Below are positions 27,127 through 35,578 of a stretch of DNA of 64,000 bases, piece by piece. Origin of the DNA: SZUA-430 sp965227535 (GTDB taxonomy: Bacteria; Pseudomonadota; Alphaproteobacteria; Micropepsales; Micropepsaceae); assembly GCA_965227535.1 (NCBI GenBank), contig OZ245761.1:1054001-1118000 (forward strand), given 5' to 3'. The translations under genes and the position numbers were made by a program. The notes below the pieces were generated by a model. That model saw only the letters and a list, made by a program, of their open reading frames with translations. It was not told the DNA's origin and made no database searches. The first letter of the stretch is position 1, and the number at the start of each line of letters is the position of its first letter.

Positions 27127-27768
27127 ATGCCGCTGAAGGTGACACTGCTCGGAGCCGTTTGCGCCCTGGCCCTCACTGGCGCAGCACAAGCCAAGGGCTG
27201 GTACATCGGCCTGGAAGCCGGCGCGAGTTCGATCGCCGACACTGACGCCGACTTCGGCTCGACCACCGGCGGTCTCACAACCTTCGCTTACAGCCCCGTC
27301 GGTCGCTTCGACGACGGCTGGGCGGTCGTCGCGACATTGGGCTACGCGCTGCAAGGCTGGCGCATCGAAGGAGAGCTCGCCTGGCGCAGCAACGATAAGG
27401 ATCAGTTCACCACCCCGGCGCTACCATCGACGGGCAGCCTCGACGGGCTGACGGCGATGTACAACATGACCTACGAACTCCCGCTCGGTGGCGGTGTCGG
27501 CGTGTCGCTCGGCGGGGGCGCGGGCCTCGACTACGCGATGCTGGAAATCGCAGGCCTCGACGACACCGACCTGAACTTCGCCTACCAAGGAATCGCCGGC
27601 ATCAACTACGCCATCAGCGAAAGCACCGAGCTCACGCTCGCCTATCGCTATCTGCACGTCCTCGATCCCGAGTTCGAGGAACGAAGCGATCCGGGCTTCG
27701 TTATCCGCTTCGACGATTTCACCAAGCACACGCTCACCTTGGGCGTGCGCTACACATTCGCCCCGTGA
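27127..27768 (+). CDS. Outer-membrane beta-barrel protein (OmpA/OmpW-like porin family)
   Basis: 213 residues. AAAGGA precedes the ATG by six bases. A signal peptide (TGAAQAKG) is followed by GWYIGLEAGASSI and amphipathic strands (WAVVATLGYALQGWRIEGELAWR, VGVSLGGGAGLDYAML, TELTLAYRYLHV), ending LTLGVRYTFAP with the terminal aromatic needed for BAM insertion. This is the eight-stranded small-barrel pattern of alphaproteobacterial surface porin-like antigens. A lipoprotein gene follows 11 bases later. Confidence 0.88.
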   Translation: MPLKVTLLGAVCALALTGAAQAKGWYIGLEAGASSIADTDADFGSTTGGLTTFAYSPVGRFDDGWAVVATLGYALQGWRIEGELAWRSNDKDQFTTPALPSTGSLDGLTAMYNMTYELPLGGGVGVSLGGGAGLDYAMLEIAGLDDTDLNFAYQGIAGINYAISESTELTLAYRYLHVLDPEFEERSDPGFVIRFDDFTKHTLTLGVRYTFAP

Positions 27769-27779
27769 GGAGGCTCGCA

Positions 27780-28166
27780 ATGCTTCGCCCCATCATCGCG
27801 ACAACAATGCTCGCCGCCACGCTTCAGGCCTGCGCTTACCCAAGCTACGTCAACGACGAATACCGCTACATCCCGCTCACGACCTTCGCGTACGAGAACC
27901 AAAGCTACCGCATCTTCGACAAACCCAGCGCCGGCAAACTCGTCGTCACGCCCAGTCTCGCGACCGCTGTCAGCGACACGGTCATCCGAAATGTCACCTT
28001 CGACCGCTACAACAACACCACCGCGCCCGAAACGATCGAAGCCGCCGTCGCCGCCTACCTGGAGCGCCAAGGCCGCAAGTGCGACATCACCGGCGGCAGC
28101 CTGATTTACGACCCGCAGTGGGAGTTCACCTACACCTGCGATGTCAAATACACCGCCTACCCGTAG
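27780..28166 (+). CDS. Small lipoprotein, unknown
   Basis: 128 residues starting at ATG 27780 after GAGGAGG. The lipobox LQAC places Cys18 as the lipidated residue. The mature part (YPSYVNDEYRYIPLTTFAYENQSYRIFDKPSAGKL split by short loops) has a C-terminal half resembling small periplasmic alpha/beta domains, with two Cys residues (RKCDITGG, YTCDVKY). Operon with the outer-membrane protein upstream. Family not recognised. Confidence 0.7.
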   Translation: MLRPIIATTMLAATLQACAYPSYVNDEYRYIPLTTFAYENQSYRIFDKPSAGKLVVTPSLATAVSDTVIRNVTFDRYNNTTAPETIEAAVAAYLERQGRKCDITGGSLIYDPQWEFTYTCDVKYTAYP

Positions 28167-28168
28167 TC

Positions 28169-28810
28169 CTATGGCGCTTTCGGCGCAGGATTTGCGGGCG
28201 TTGCGATCGTCTTCAGATAAGCGAGAAACACATCGATCTCCGCGTCGCTGAGCTTCATCGGTGGAAGGCGGACGTCGGAACGGTCATGCTCGGCGACGAT
28301 GCCGGTGCGCAAGGCGTCGCGCAGTTGCCCGCGCCACCACCGCCGCCCCAGATTGCGGAACGGCTGGGCACCCGGATACGGGCTCGTGCCCTCGGGGCCA
28401 ACAGCGTGACATTGCGCACACCGTTGCTCGACCAGGGCCTGCCCCGGATCGCGCGTCTGCACCGCGCGGAGATACGCGACCAGCGCCGCAGCCGCCTCGG
28501 GCTTGAACTTGAACTGCGGCATCGGCGTATGCGCCACGCGCATGCCCTCGGCCAATTCGGTTTCCAACGTGTCGGCCGAATACCGCGCCAGCAGCGCCCG
28601 GAAGATCGGCGCCTTTCGGTTGGCACTCTCGCCTGTCGCACCGATGGCGTGACACGACGCGCAGTTGGCCTCCGCGATGGCAAGCCCATCCTCGACCAAC
28701 GCGGCCTGCGCAGCCGCATCCGTGCTCGGGTCCCCGGCCAGGGACGTCGTCTCGTCCACGCACCCGCTCAGCGACAGCGCCAACACCGCCGCGGCAACTC
28801 TGATGTTCAT
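28169..28810 (-). CDS. Diheme cytochrome c lipoprotein
   Basis: 213 residues. The lipobox LSLSGC anchors it at the membrane. Two heme c sites are present: CASCH near residue 50 and CAQCH near residue 130, each followed by a mono-heme class-I-like fold with Met ligands (TPMPQFKFKPE; LPPMKLSDAEIDVFLAYL). It is a periplasmic electron carrier. Its start is at 28810; upstream codons lack coding character. A monoheme cytochrome gene lies divergently at 28933. Partner oxidase or dehydrogenase not in the window. Confidence 0.9.
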   Translation of the reverse strand: MNIRVAAAVLALSLSGCVDETTSLAGDPSTDAAAQAALVEDGLAIAEANCASCHAIGATGESANRKAPIFRALLARYSADTLETELAEGMRVAHTPMPQFKFKPEAAAALVAYLRAVQTRDPGQALVEQRCAQCHAVGPEGTSPYPGAQPFRNLGRRWWRGQLRDALRTGIVAEHDRSDVRLPPMKLSDAEIDVFLAYLKTIATPANPAPKAP

Positions 28811-28932
28811 CGTCTCGAATCCCTGTGTTGAAGCTGCGAACACGCTCTCGGCGCCCAAGTTTCTTGACCTGGCGCAAAGCACGGGACCTAACGGCAGACT
28901 ATCAGCACCCCGAAACCAAAGGGCAATGAGTA

Positions 28933-29475
28933 ATGTGGAAATCAGCTCTGACCGGCCTCATCGTCGCCGTCCTCGCCGTCGCGGCCTTTGTCGGCATCGG
29001 TTGCGCGACGTTCTTCGGCCCCGCCATCTGCGCCATCGACCGCAGCAAGCCCTCCGCCCCAACCGCGCAAAGCCCGGAGCGTCACCAGCTCTACATGCGC
29101 GCCGGCGCGCCCGAACCTTATCGCGACAAGCAAAACCCGGTGGAGCCGTCGATCGCCAGCGTGGTGGAGGGCGCCAGACTCTACGACCTACGCTGCGCCG
29201 TCTGCCACGGCATGATGGGCGTCGGCGATGGTGACGGTGGCGCGACGCTCGACGTGCAGCCCGCCGACCTCGGCCGCAGTCTGGGTCAGCCGCTCTACAA
29301 GGACGATTTCTTCTACTGGAGCATCAGCGAGGGCGGGGGCGAGTTCAAAACCGACATGCCGCCCTTCAAGAACGACCTCACCGAGCGCGAGATTTGGCGC
29401 ATCCTGACATTCATGCGCGCCGCCTTCGCAGATGCCGGCAAGAACGCCGCAGAACCTAAAACGGCCAATCCTTAA
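28933..29475 (+). CDS. Membrane-anchored monoheme cytochrome c
   Basis: 180 residues. An N-terminal helix (ALTGLIVAVLAVAAFVGIGC) may be an uncleaved anchor or a lipoprotein signal (VGIGC). One heme site, CAVCHG, lies near residue 90. The distal Met is probably in TDMPPFKNDLTEREIWRILTFM. Together with the divergent diheme protein it suggests a short periplasmic electron-transfer chain, for example with an alcohol or sulfite dehydrogenase encoded elsewhere. Confidence 0.88.
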   Translation: MWKSALTGLIVAVLAVAAFVGIGCATFFGPAICAIDRSKPSAPTAQSPERHQLYMRAGAPEPYRDKQNPVEPSIASVVEGARLYDLRCAVCHGMMGVGDGDGGATLDVQPADLGRSLGQPLYKDDFFYWSISEGGGEFKTDMPPFKNDLTEREIWRILTFMRAAFADAGKNAAEPKTANP

Positions 29476-29668
29476 CGCGAGACACCAAGCCCAAGACAAC
29501 CAGATCCCGCTCGTCGGCCGCTGCGACCTACGCACCTACGGCTGGTACGTCCGCGTCCCGCGCTTCGCACCCTTCTTCGGCCGCACGCTGTTGGTCGAAC
29601 CCGTCGTGATCCAAGCGAACTGCGCCGAGACGCCGGGCCTAGCGCCCGTGACTGCGCCCGCCGAGTGA
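29432..29668 (+). pseudogene. Coding-like fragment without a proper start
   Basis: From about 29476 the plus strand reads HQAQDNQIPLVGRCDLRTY, GWYVRVPRFAPFFGRTLLVE and PVVIQANCAE, with strong G/C third-position bias like a real protein. It has no ATG/GTG/TTG with a ribosome-binding site. The only in-frame ATG lies inside the cytochrome gene, and the 3' end overlaps the M23 gene by 30 bases. It is probably the tail of a lost gene. Family not recognised. Confidence 0.35.
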
Positions 29669-30283
29669 CGCCTGCGCCGGCTGAACCTGTGCCGGATCTC
29701 CCACCCGCCCGTCGCGCAGCGCAAGATACGGATTGACCGCCTCGGCCCGCCACCATTGGCCAGTAGCCCCCGCACGCTGAACTTCAAAGTGCAGGTGGGG
29801 TATCGTGGCGTTGCCGGTCTGCCCGACGAACGCAATCTCTTGCCCCTGTTTGACGCGCATCCCTTCGCGCAGTCCCGGCACATACCCGTTCAGATGCGCG
29901 TAGTAGAGGATGAGCCGCCCACTCGAGTCCCGCTGATAAACCGTAACCCCGCCGCGCGAGCTCGAGTACAGCTTGACGATCGTGCCCGAGGCCGCCGCGC
30001 GAACCGGTGTCCACGCAGGAACGATGATATCGATGCCTTCATGATGCCGCCCGCCGCCGCGCGGCGCGCCCCAAGTGTCGACAAGACGGCTCACGCTGAC
30101 GCCCTTGATCGGAACGATCAGCTCACGCCGCCCCATCGGATCGCGCACGCCTTGCGTTGCGACGCGCTCCATCGACCGGACGGCGGCCTGCGGCGCCGCA
30201 CCTGGCAGAAACACCATCGACCCTGCGCACATGAGCGCGAGCACGCATGCCGTCGCCAAAGCTATCTTGGTTTCACTCTGCAT
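29639..30283 (-). CDS. M23 (LytM-type) metallopeptidase
   Basis: 214 residues. An N-terminal helix (ATACVLALMCAGSMVFLPG) exports or anchors it. The peptidase domain has the zinc ligands H and D in HHEGIDI and the catalytic HLHFEV, with the strand VKQGQEIAFVGQTGN between. These enzymes cut peptidoglycan cross-bridges or act as degenerate activators of amidases; here the HxH and HxxxD ligands are intact. Single gene on the minus strand. Confidence 0.9.
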   Translation of the reverse strand: MQSETKIALATACVLALMCAGSMVFLPGAAPQAAVRSMERVATQGVRDPMGRRELIVPIKGVSVSRLVDTWGAPRGGGRHHEGIDIIVPAWTPVRAAASGTIVKLYSSSRGGVTVYQRDSSGRLILYYAHLNGYVPGLREGMRVKQGQEIAFVGQTGNATIPHLHFEVQRAGATGQWWRAEAVNPYLALRDGRVGDPAQVQPAQASLGGRSHGR

Positions 30284-30634
30284 CGCGCGTTGCTTCTACC
30301 ACGCTAACGGGGCGGGACAGAATGAGCACGCTGCGTCCCCTCACCAACTGTCAAAACCGCGACGGTCCGTGCAACTGCACGTAGCCGGTGTGAACTTCAT
30401 CTTCCAAACGAGGAGCATGACTCAACTCTCGGCAGACACACGCACATCACGCACGCTGAAACTTTCGTTAGTCGCACTGTGGACCCTTGACCACATCGGC
30501 GGCGGAAAGCGAGGTTATCAGCAGCAGAGCGCGGTCCGATGCTGCATCATCGGTTGCGATTCGTGCGCGAGGCGGAAGGGGGGACGCTTCCGAAGGTTCT
30601 TGCGAAACACGACGCGATGTAAAGGGACGCGTGT
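30284..30634. other. Intergenic region upstream of the sulfotransferase fusion
   Basis: 351 bases between divergent genes. No supported open frame or RNA. Must contain the promoters of the M23 peptidase and the sulfotransferase-domain gene. AAAGGGA near 30621 is the ribosome-binding site of the latter. Confidence 0.4.
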
Positions 30635-32521
30635 ATGGCGATGGCGATTGCGAAAAGGCCCGATAGACCGGCAAACACGCTGCGCACCGCCATAATCGTT
30701 CTCGGCATGCATCGGTCGGGCACAGCGGCCCTGGCGCGCATCACGAACTTCCTGGGCGCGACCATGCCCCGCCACCTGGTTCCCGCGAACAAAGCAAACC
30801 CGCGCGGCCAATGGGAATCCGCACCGCTTGTTGCGCTGCATGACCAGCTCTTGGCCGCCCTCGACTCCTCATGGGACGACTGGCGCACTCCGGGCAGCCG
30901 TTGGAAGGAAAGCGATGCGGCAGGCCGTTTCGCCGGCCGCCTGCGCATGGCCATCGACGAAGAATACGGCAACGCCTCGCTGATCGTCCTCAAAGACCCG
31001 CGCATCTGCCGCACGCTGCCCTACTGGATGTCGATCCTGGAAAAGTCGGGCATTCGCTCGGCCCCGGTGATCATCGTCCGCAACCCGCTGGAAGTCGCAG
31101 AGTCGCTGCGCGCGCGCGACGGCATGTCGTTCGAGAAGGCGATGCTTCTTTGGCTGCGCCACATGCTGGACGCCGAGTTCGAGACGCGTCACCTCGCCCG
31201 CAACATCGTCACCTTCGACGCCCTACTCGAAGACTGGAAGCTCCTCGCCGCCCAAACGGCGGGCCGGCTCGGCATCACCTGGCCGCGCCAACCGGGCGAC
31301 GCCGCCCACGACGTGCGCGAGTTCCTCGATCTGGAACTTCACAACCACCGCGCGACGCAAGCGGAACTCGAAGCCCACACCGAAGTGCCGGCCTGGGTGA
31401 AGACCGCCTACCGCGCGCTCACCCAACTCTGCGACGAACCGAAGGGCGCCGAGCCGAAACGCGAACTCGATCGCGTCCGCCACGCCTTCTCCGAAAGCGC
31501 AAAGATCTTCGGCGTCGAAGCCTTCGCCCAAACCGCGGCGCTGAAGCAGGCCCAGATCGAAACCGCCGAAGCCAAGAAACGCGCCGACGAGGCCGACGTC
31601 GTACGCGCCGACCTCGTGAAGACACGCGAGACCAAGAACGAACTGACCGCGCGCCTGCAAACCGTCGAGAAGGATCTCGCCAAGGCGACGACGCAGGCGA
31701 CCGAACTGCAGCGTTCAAAGAGCGAACTCGAAACCAAGCTCGCCGCCGCGGCCGACTATCAGCAGCGCATGGAAGAAGCCGAACGCCGCGCCGCCGCGCT
31801 GACGAAGCTGGTAGCCGACCTTGAGAAGAATCGCGTCGCCCACGAAACGATGAAGCGCGTCACGACCGACGCCGCCGAACTCAAAACGCTGGCCAAACGC
31901 CTGACCGAACGCACCGAACTCATCGAAGGCCAGCTGAAAACGCAGCTGAAGAAAAGCGACAAGACGGCGGCGGACCTCGAAACCACGCGCGCCGAATTGA
32001 AGGCCGCCATGCAAAACGCGATGGCGCTCTCCAAGGACCTCGCCGCCGCAAAGGAACAGGCCCACAGCTTCGAAACGAAGGCGATCAAAGCCGCCGCCGA
32101 TGCCAAGCGCCACCAAGAAGCGCTGGCGCCGCTCAAGAACCGCGTCGCCGCCCTCGAAGCCGACGATCGAACCTCACAGGCCGAAATAAGCGAACTACGC
32201 GCAGAACTCGCCGAAGCCTGGTCGATGACCGGCAGCCGCTTCGCCGGCAAGCAGCACCAGCCTGTGTCCGTTGTCGTGTCCTCGACAGCCGATGAAGAAA
32301 CATCGTCGGCCGGGTTGCCCGCCGTCGTCTCCGGCGGCGGGCACCGCGTCGAAGACGACCTGCGCTTCGAACGCATGCACGTCGAACAACTCGAACGACG
32401 CCTAGGCTCATGGATGGGCTTGGCCAGCGCCGCGCTGCGCAAAGTCACACGCCTCGGCAAGGCCGGCCGTTCCAAGGCCCCGCGCAAACGCATCAGCGGC
32501 CCCGCGGTGTCGGGCACCTGA
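30635..32521 (+). CDS. Sulfotransferase-like domain fused to a long coiled coil
   Basis: 628 residues. Residues 18-255 resemble PAPS-dependent sulfotransferases: the 5'-phosphosulfate loop VLGMHRSGTAALARI and a 3'-phosphate segment PVIIVRNPLEVAESLRARDG are present, with KDPRICRTLPYW between. From about residue 295 to 540 the chain is almost entirely charged heptad-like helix (KAQIETAEAKKRADEAD... AELQRSKSELETKLAAA in type), then a Ser/Val-rich linker and a basic C-terminus (LGKAGRSKAPRKRI). Such fusions occur with glycan-modifying or cell-surface polysaccharide enzymes, but none lie nearby. Substrate unknown. ATG 30635 follows AAAGGGACGCGTGT. Confidence 0.75.
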   Translation: MAMAIAKRPDRPANTLRTAIIVLGMHRSGTAALARITNFLGATMPRHLVPANKANPRGQWESAPLVALHDQLLAALDSSWDDWRTPGSRWKESDAAGRFAGRLRMAIDEEYGNASLIVLKDPRICRTLPYWMSILEKSGIRSAPVIIVRNPLEVAESLRARDGMSFEKAMLLWLRHMLDAEFETRHLARNIVTFDALLEDWKLLAAQTAGRLGITWPRQPGDAAHDVREFLDLELHNHRATQAELEAHTEVPAWVKTAYRALTQLCDEPKGAEPKRELDRVRHAFSESAKIFGVEAFAQTAALKQAQIETAEAKKRADEADVVRADLVKTRETKNELTARLQTVEKDLAKATTQATELQRSKSELETKLAAAADYQQRMEEAERRAAALTKLVADLEKNRVAHETMKRVTTDAAELKTLAKRLTERTELIEGQLKTQLKKSDKTAADLETTRAELKAAMQNAMALSKDLAAAKEQAHSFETKAIKAAADAKRHQEALAPLKNRVAALEADDRTSQAEISELRAELAEAWSMTGSRFAGKQHQPVSVVVSSTADEETSSAGLPAVVSGGGHRVEDDLRFERMHVEQLERRLGSWMGLASAALRKVTRLGKAGRSKAPRKRISGPAVSGT

Positions 32522-32522
32522 C

Positions 32523-32546
32523 GGCGCAACAGCGCCTGTCATTTTT
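32523..32546 (+). terminator. Possible terminator after the sulfotransferase fusion
   Basis: GGCGC-AACA-GCGCC forms a short stem two bases after the stop region, followed by TGTCATTTTT. The stem is only five base pairs, so the call is weak. Confidence 0.4.
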
Positions 32547-32702
32547 GCCTATGCCGGCAGCCTAATCTTAACGCTATGCGCAAACGGCGTACGCAAAAGC
32601 CAGACGTATAGAATCCGATCCATTCGCTTAGCGCCGCATTCATGTGAGGTTATCACACTCCGTCGACGCGGGCCGTAGTGCCATAGCAGAGGAGTACCCG
32701 CG

Positions 32703-32861
32703 ATGACCGATCTTGTGACGATTGTTTGGCAGTGGTGGGTAAATACGGTCGGCGGCCTCGGCTTGCCGATGGACCGCCAAACCACGGCCTATGTGATGCT
32801 GGGCCTCGCATTTTACGCCATCGGCGCCGCCTACAGGCTTCTTACGCAGAAGGAGAAGTAG
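32703..32861 (+). CDS. 52-residue single-pass membrane protein
   Basis: ATG 32703 follows GAGGAG at 32689-32694 and reads MTDLVTIVWQWWVNTVGGLG, then a short polar turn, and a helix TAYVMLGLAFYAIGAAYRLL ending TQKEK. The stop at 32859-32861 overlaps the convergent M48 protease gene by 20 bases. Composition, ribosome-binding site and closed frame support a real small protein. No family recognised. It may act as a small membrane regulator. Confidence 0.6.
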   Translation: MTDLVTIVWQWWVNTVGGLGLPMDRQTTAYVMLGLAFYAIGAAYRLLTQKEK

Positions 32862-33861
32862 CCTCCGCCACGCGGTCGCGGCCGCCCGCGACCGCCACCA
32901 ACTTCTCGACGCGCCTCTGAACCGAGGGATGCGTCGAGAACAGGTCGGCGATCGAGTTCTTCTGGTTCTCGATGCACATTTCCATGATGCCCGACGGCAC
33001 CGACGGCATCTCTGACTTCCCTTCGATCTTGCGCAAAGCGCCGATCATCGCGTCCGGATTTTTGGTCAGCTCAACGGCGCCGGCGTCCGCCAAATATTCG
33101 CGCGAACGCGACAGCGCAAACCGGATCACCAGCGACAAGAACCAAGCAACGGCGATAATCACGAGCGCGATCACGATCGCGATCGCCCCGCCGCCGCCCT
33201 TCTTGCCGCCACCGCTCGACGAACTACCCGAACGCCAGCGCGTGCCGCTCGTGCCGCCGCGGAAAAAACCGCGAAACGCAAGCTCCCCGGCGAACGTCAC
33301 GACGCCCGCAATGATGACGGCCACAACCATCAACCGCACGTCGCCGTTGCGAATATGCGTAAGCTCATGCGCCAGCACCGCCTCAAGCTCGGCGTCGTCC
33401 AGTGTGTTGACCAGCCCGCGCGTCACCGCAACCTTGTACTGCTTCTCGCTCATACCCGACGCATAGGCGTTGAGCACGTCCGTCTCGATGATCTGCAGCT
33501 TCGGCATTGCAATGCCGCGCGAGATGCACAAATTCTCAAGCAGATTATAGAGCCGCGGCTCCTCGTCGCGCGACACGTCCTTCGCCCCGGTCGACGCGTC
33601 GATCATCCGTTGATGAAACGAAAAACCGATGAAGGTCCAGATGCCCGTCGCCAGCGTGGCCCAAGGCAGCAAATAGATGAACTGCTCGACCGATGACGAC
33701 AGAATGGTGTCGAGCGGTTCGTCCCCGATCGTAAACCCGTTGAACGCCAGCACGAACGCGAACACGAGCAGGTAGACCAGAACGAGCAGGCCGACGATCA
33801 GCACACCCGAGCGAAACCGGTTCGCTCGGATGTGCGAATAGAGCCCATAGGCCTCGCCCAT
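32842..33861 (-). CDS. M48-family membrane metalloprotease (HtpX-like)
   Basis: 339 residues. Two N-terminal helices are followed by the zinc motif LAHELTHIRNGD, with a distal Glu in SREYLADAGAVELT. Two further helices bracket the motif, with a Gly/Ser-rich loop (GGTSGTRW...GGGKKGGGG). HtpX-like proteases take part in quality control of membrane proteins. The gene follows lemA by 32 bases; the lemA-M48 pair is a widely conserved arrangement. Confidence 0.92.
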   Translation of the reverse strand: MGEAYGLYSHIRANRFRSGVLIVGLLVLVYLLVFAFVLAFNGFTIGDEPLDTILSSSVEQFIYLLPWATLATGIWTFIGFSFHQRMIDASTGAKDVSRDEEPRLYNLLENLCISRGIAMPKLQIIETDVLNAYASGMSEKQYKVAVTRGLVNTLDDAELEAVLAHELTHIRNGDVRLMVVAVIIAGVVTFAGELAFRGFFRGGTSGTRWRSGSSSSGGGKKGGGGAIAIVIALVIIAVAWFLSLVIRFALSRSREYLADAGAVELTKNPDAMIGALRKIEGKSEMPSVPSGIMEMCIENQKNSIADLFSTHPSVQRRVEKLVAVAGGRDRVAEATSPSA

Positions 33862-33893
33862 GATCGTGAACGCCTTTTACCGGAGGGCGGCGA

Positions 33894-34460
33894 TTAGAAC
33901 TTCACCTGCGGCGCGACTTCGAGCGTCTTGCGGTCGTCGCCGACGTCGAAGAATTCGCGGTGCTTGAAACCGAACGCGCCCGAGAACAACACCGCCGGGA
34001 ACGACTCGATCGCCGCGTTGAGTTCCGACACCGCATTGTTGAAGAAGCGGCGCGCCGCCGACAGCTTGTTCTCGACGTCGCCCAAATCACGCTGCAGCTG
34101 CTGAAAGTTCGCGCTCGCCTTCAAGTCCGGATAAGCCTCGGACAAGGCGAACAACTGCCGCAACGCACCTGACAAGACGTTCTCGGTCGCCGCCATCTGC
34201 GCCGGCCCCTGCGCCGAGACGGCCGCGTTGCGCGCCTGAACGACGGCATCCAACGTCGACTTCTCGTGCGAGGCGTAGCCCTTCACCGTCTCCACCAAAT
34301 TCGGGATGAGATCGTGGCGCTGCTTCAGCTGTACGTCGATGTCGGCGAAGGCCTGGTTCGCGCGCTGACGCATCGCCACCAACCCGTTGTAGATCGAGAT
34401 GATCCACACCACGATCAGCGCAATGATCGCGAGAACAATCCAAATGCCGTAACCGTCCAT
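33894..34460 (-). CDS. lemA: LemA family protein
   Basis: 188 residues. An N-terminal helix (IWIVLAIIALIVVWIISIYN) is followed by the typical LemA segment LVAMRQRANQAFADIDVQLKQRHDLIPNLV and a helical bundle (GYASHEKSTLDAVVQARNAA; ENVLSGALRQLFALSEAYPD). Ends in a short C-terminal region (FGFKHREFFDVGDDRKTLEV). Co-transcribed with the M48 protease. The molecular role is unknown; membrane stress or quality control is suggested. Confidence 0.93.
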   Translation of the reverse strand: MDGYGIWIVLAIIALIVVWIISIYNGLVAMRQRANQAFADIDVQLKQRHDLIPNLVETVKGYASHEKSTLDAVVQARNAAVSAQGPAQMAATENVLSGALRQLFALSEAYPDLKASANFQQLQRDLGDVENKLSAARRFFNNAVSELNAAIESFPAVLFSGAFGFKHREFFDVGDDRKTLEVAPQVKF

Positions 34461-34484
34461 AGGCCTGTCTCTCCTGCCGACTCG

Positions 34485-34515
34485 AAGGGTCGTGTCACCA
34501 TAACACGCGACCCTT
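34485..34515 (-). terminator. Hairpin between the lipoprotein gene and lemA
   Basis: AAGGGTCGTGT and ACACGCGACCCTT can pair over eleven bases with one bulge, eleven bases after the stop of the gene at 34526. There is no T run, so it may be a terminator needing Rho, or a processing hairpin. Confidence 0.4.
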
Positions 34516-34525
34516 GACGGGCCTT

Positions 34526-35479
34526 TTAGTTGGGGATCGCAGCCCCGTCGAGCAAGACCTCGGCCTCGGCGCGCAGTTTCTGAGCCTTAACACGGCGTGT
34601 ATCCGCCAAAACCGCCTGTTCCAAAAGGAAACGCGCAAGCCCGACGGCTTCGCTCAAACCCGCAGTCGCGAGCTCTGCGCTGTCCCAAGGCGTCGCCTCA
34701 TCACCCGGCGCACGCGTCACGCGATAGCTCACGCGCCGCGCCTTCGCCATCTTATCAAGGGCCACCCGCGATGCGTCGCCGAGGCAGGCGTTGTAAGAGC
34801 CGGCCGGCGCCTTCAATCCATCGACCACCGACGTATCGCCGGCGCGCACGACGACGGACGCGCCGTGCGGAACGTCAATACAAACGTTCCCATCCGGATG
34901 CGACTTGTCGAACTGTACGGTGAAGAACGGCATCGCTACGTCGTCGGCCGCCCGCCGCGTCAGCACCTCGCACCGCACGCGCCAAACCTCGCAAGTGATG
35001 CTCTGCACCGCCCCGCCGTTCACGCGCACCGCCGGCGCCAGCGCCATATTGACAAGATGAGACGTCATCAAAGGCGCTTCGATCGAAGCCGAAACCTTCT
35101 GCCCGTCGGCGCCAAACGAATAGCGATAGCTGAACGACCCTACCCGCCCGACAAACTCCTGCTGCCGGATTGCCGCCACACCGCGTCCCACCTTCCGCTC
35201 GATCAGCGATCCCACGAACATCTCATCCGCCGCAAACCCGTCGCCGGCATCCAGGAACACGCGCGTCAGCGAAACGTCGGCGCAGTCCCGTGTGAACTGA
35301 TCGCGCCGGATCTCACCCACCCGCGGCCACGGATCGGCCTCGACGAACCGCGCGTCGGCCGCATCGCATTTCGGCCGCCACCCCGCGCTTATCGCAAACG
35401 GGTGAGCCGGCCCGCTCTTGGCCAACTCATCGCAAGCCTCACAGGCCGCCAGCAACACAACAGCGAACAACATGTCCAT
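34526..35479 (-). CDS. Lipoprotein of unknown function
   Basis: 317 residues. The short N-terminus MDMLFAVVLLAAC fits a lipoprotein signal. The mature protein contains many Cys residues (CEACDEL, PKCDAAD, RDCADVS, ITCEVWRVRCEVL, NVCIDV) and two beta-rich halves: RVGSFSYRYSFGADGQKVS and ASVVVRAGDTSVVDGLKA. It ends with helices. No known family is recognised. It precedes lemA/M48 on the same strand, with 65 bases and a hairpin between, so co-transcription is uncertain. Confidence 0.65.
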   Translation of the reverse strand: MDMLFAVVLLAACEACDELAKSGPAHPFAISAGWRPKCDAADARFVEADPWPRVGEIRRDQFTRDCADVSLTRVFLDAGDGFAADEMFVGSLIERKVGRGVAAIRQQEFVGRVGSFSYRYSFGADGQKVSASIEAPLMTSHLVNMALAPAVRVNGGAVQSITCEVWRVRCEVLTRRAADDVAMPFFTVQFDKSHPDGNVCIDVPHGASVVVRAGDTSVVDGLKAPAGSYNACLGDASRVALDKMAKARRVSYRVTRAPGDEATPWDSAELATAGLSEAVGLARFLLEQAVLADTRRVKAQKLRAEAEVLLDGAAIPN

Positions 35480-35578
35480 AGCGCCGGAAGGTACGATAAG
35501 ACCCAGCCGCTGTGAACAAATTCACCGCCTGTGGCCGCCGTTTTGCCTATTCTGGCGGAACCGCCGAGGGGGTATCCG

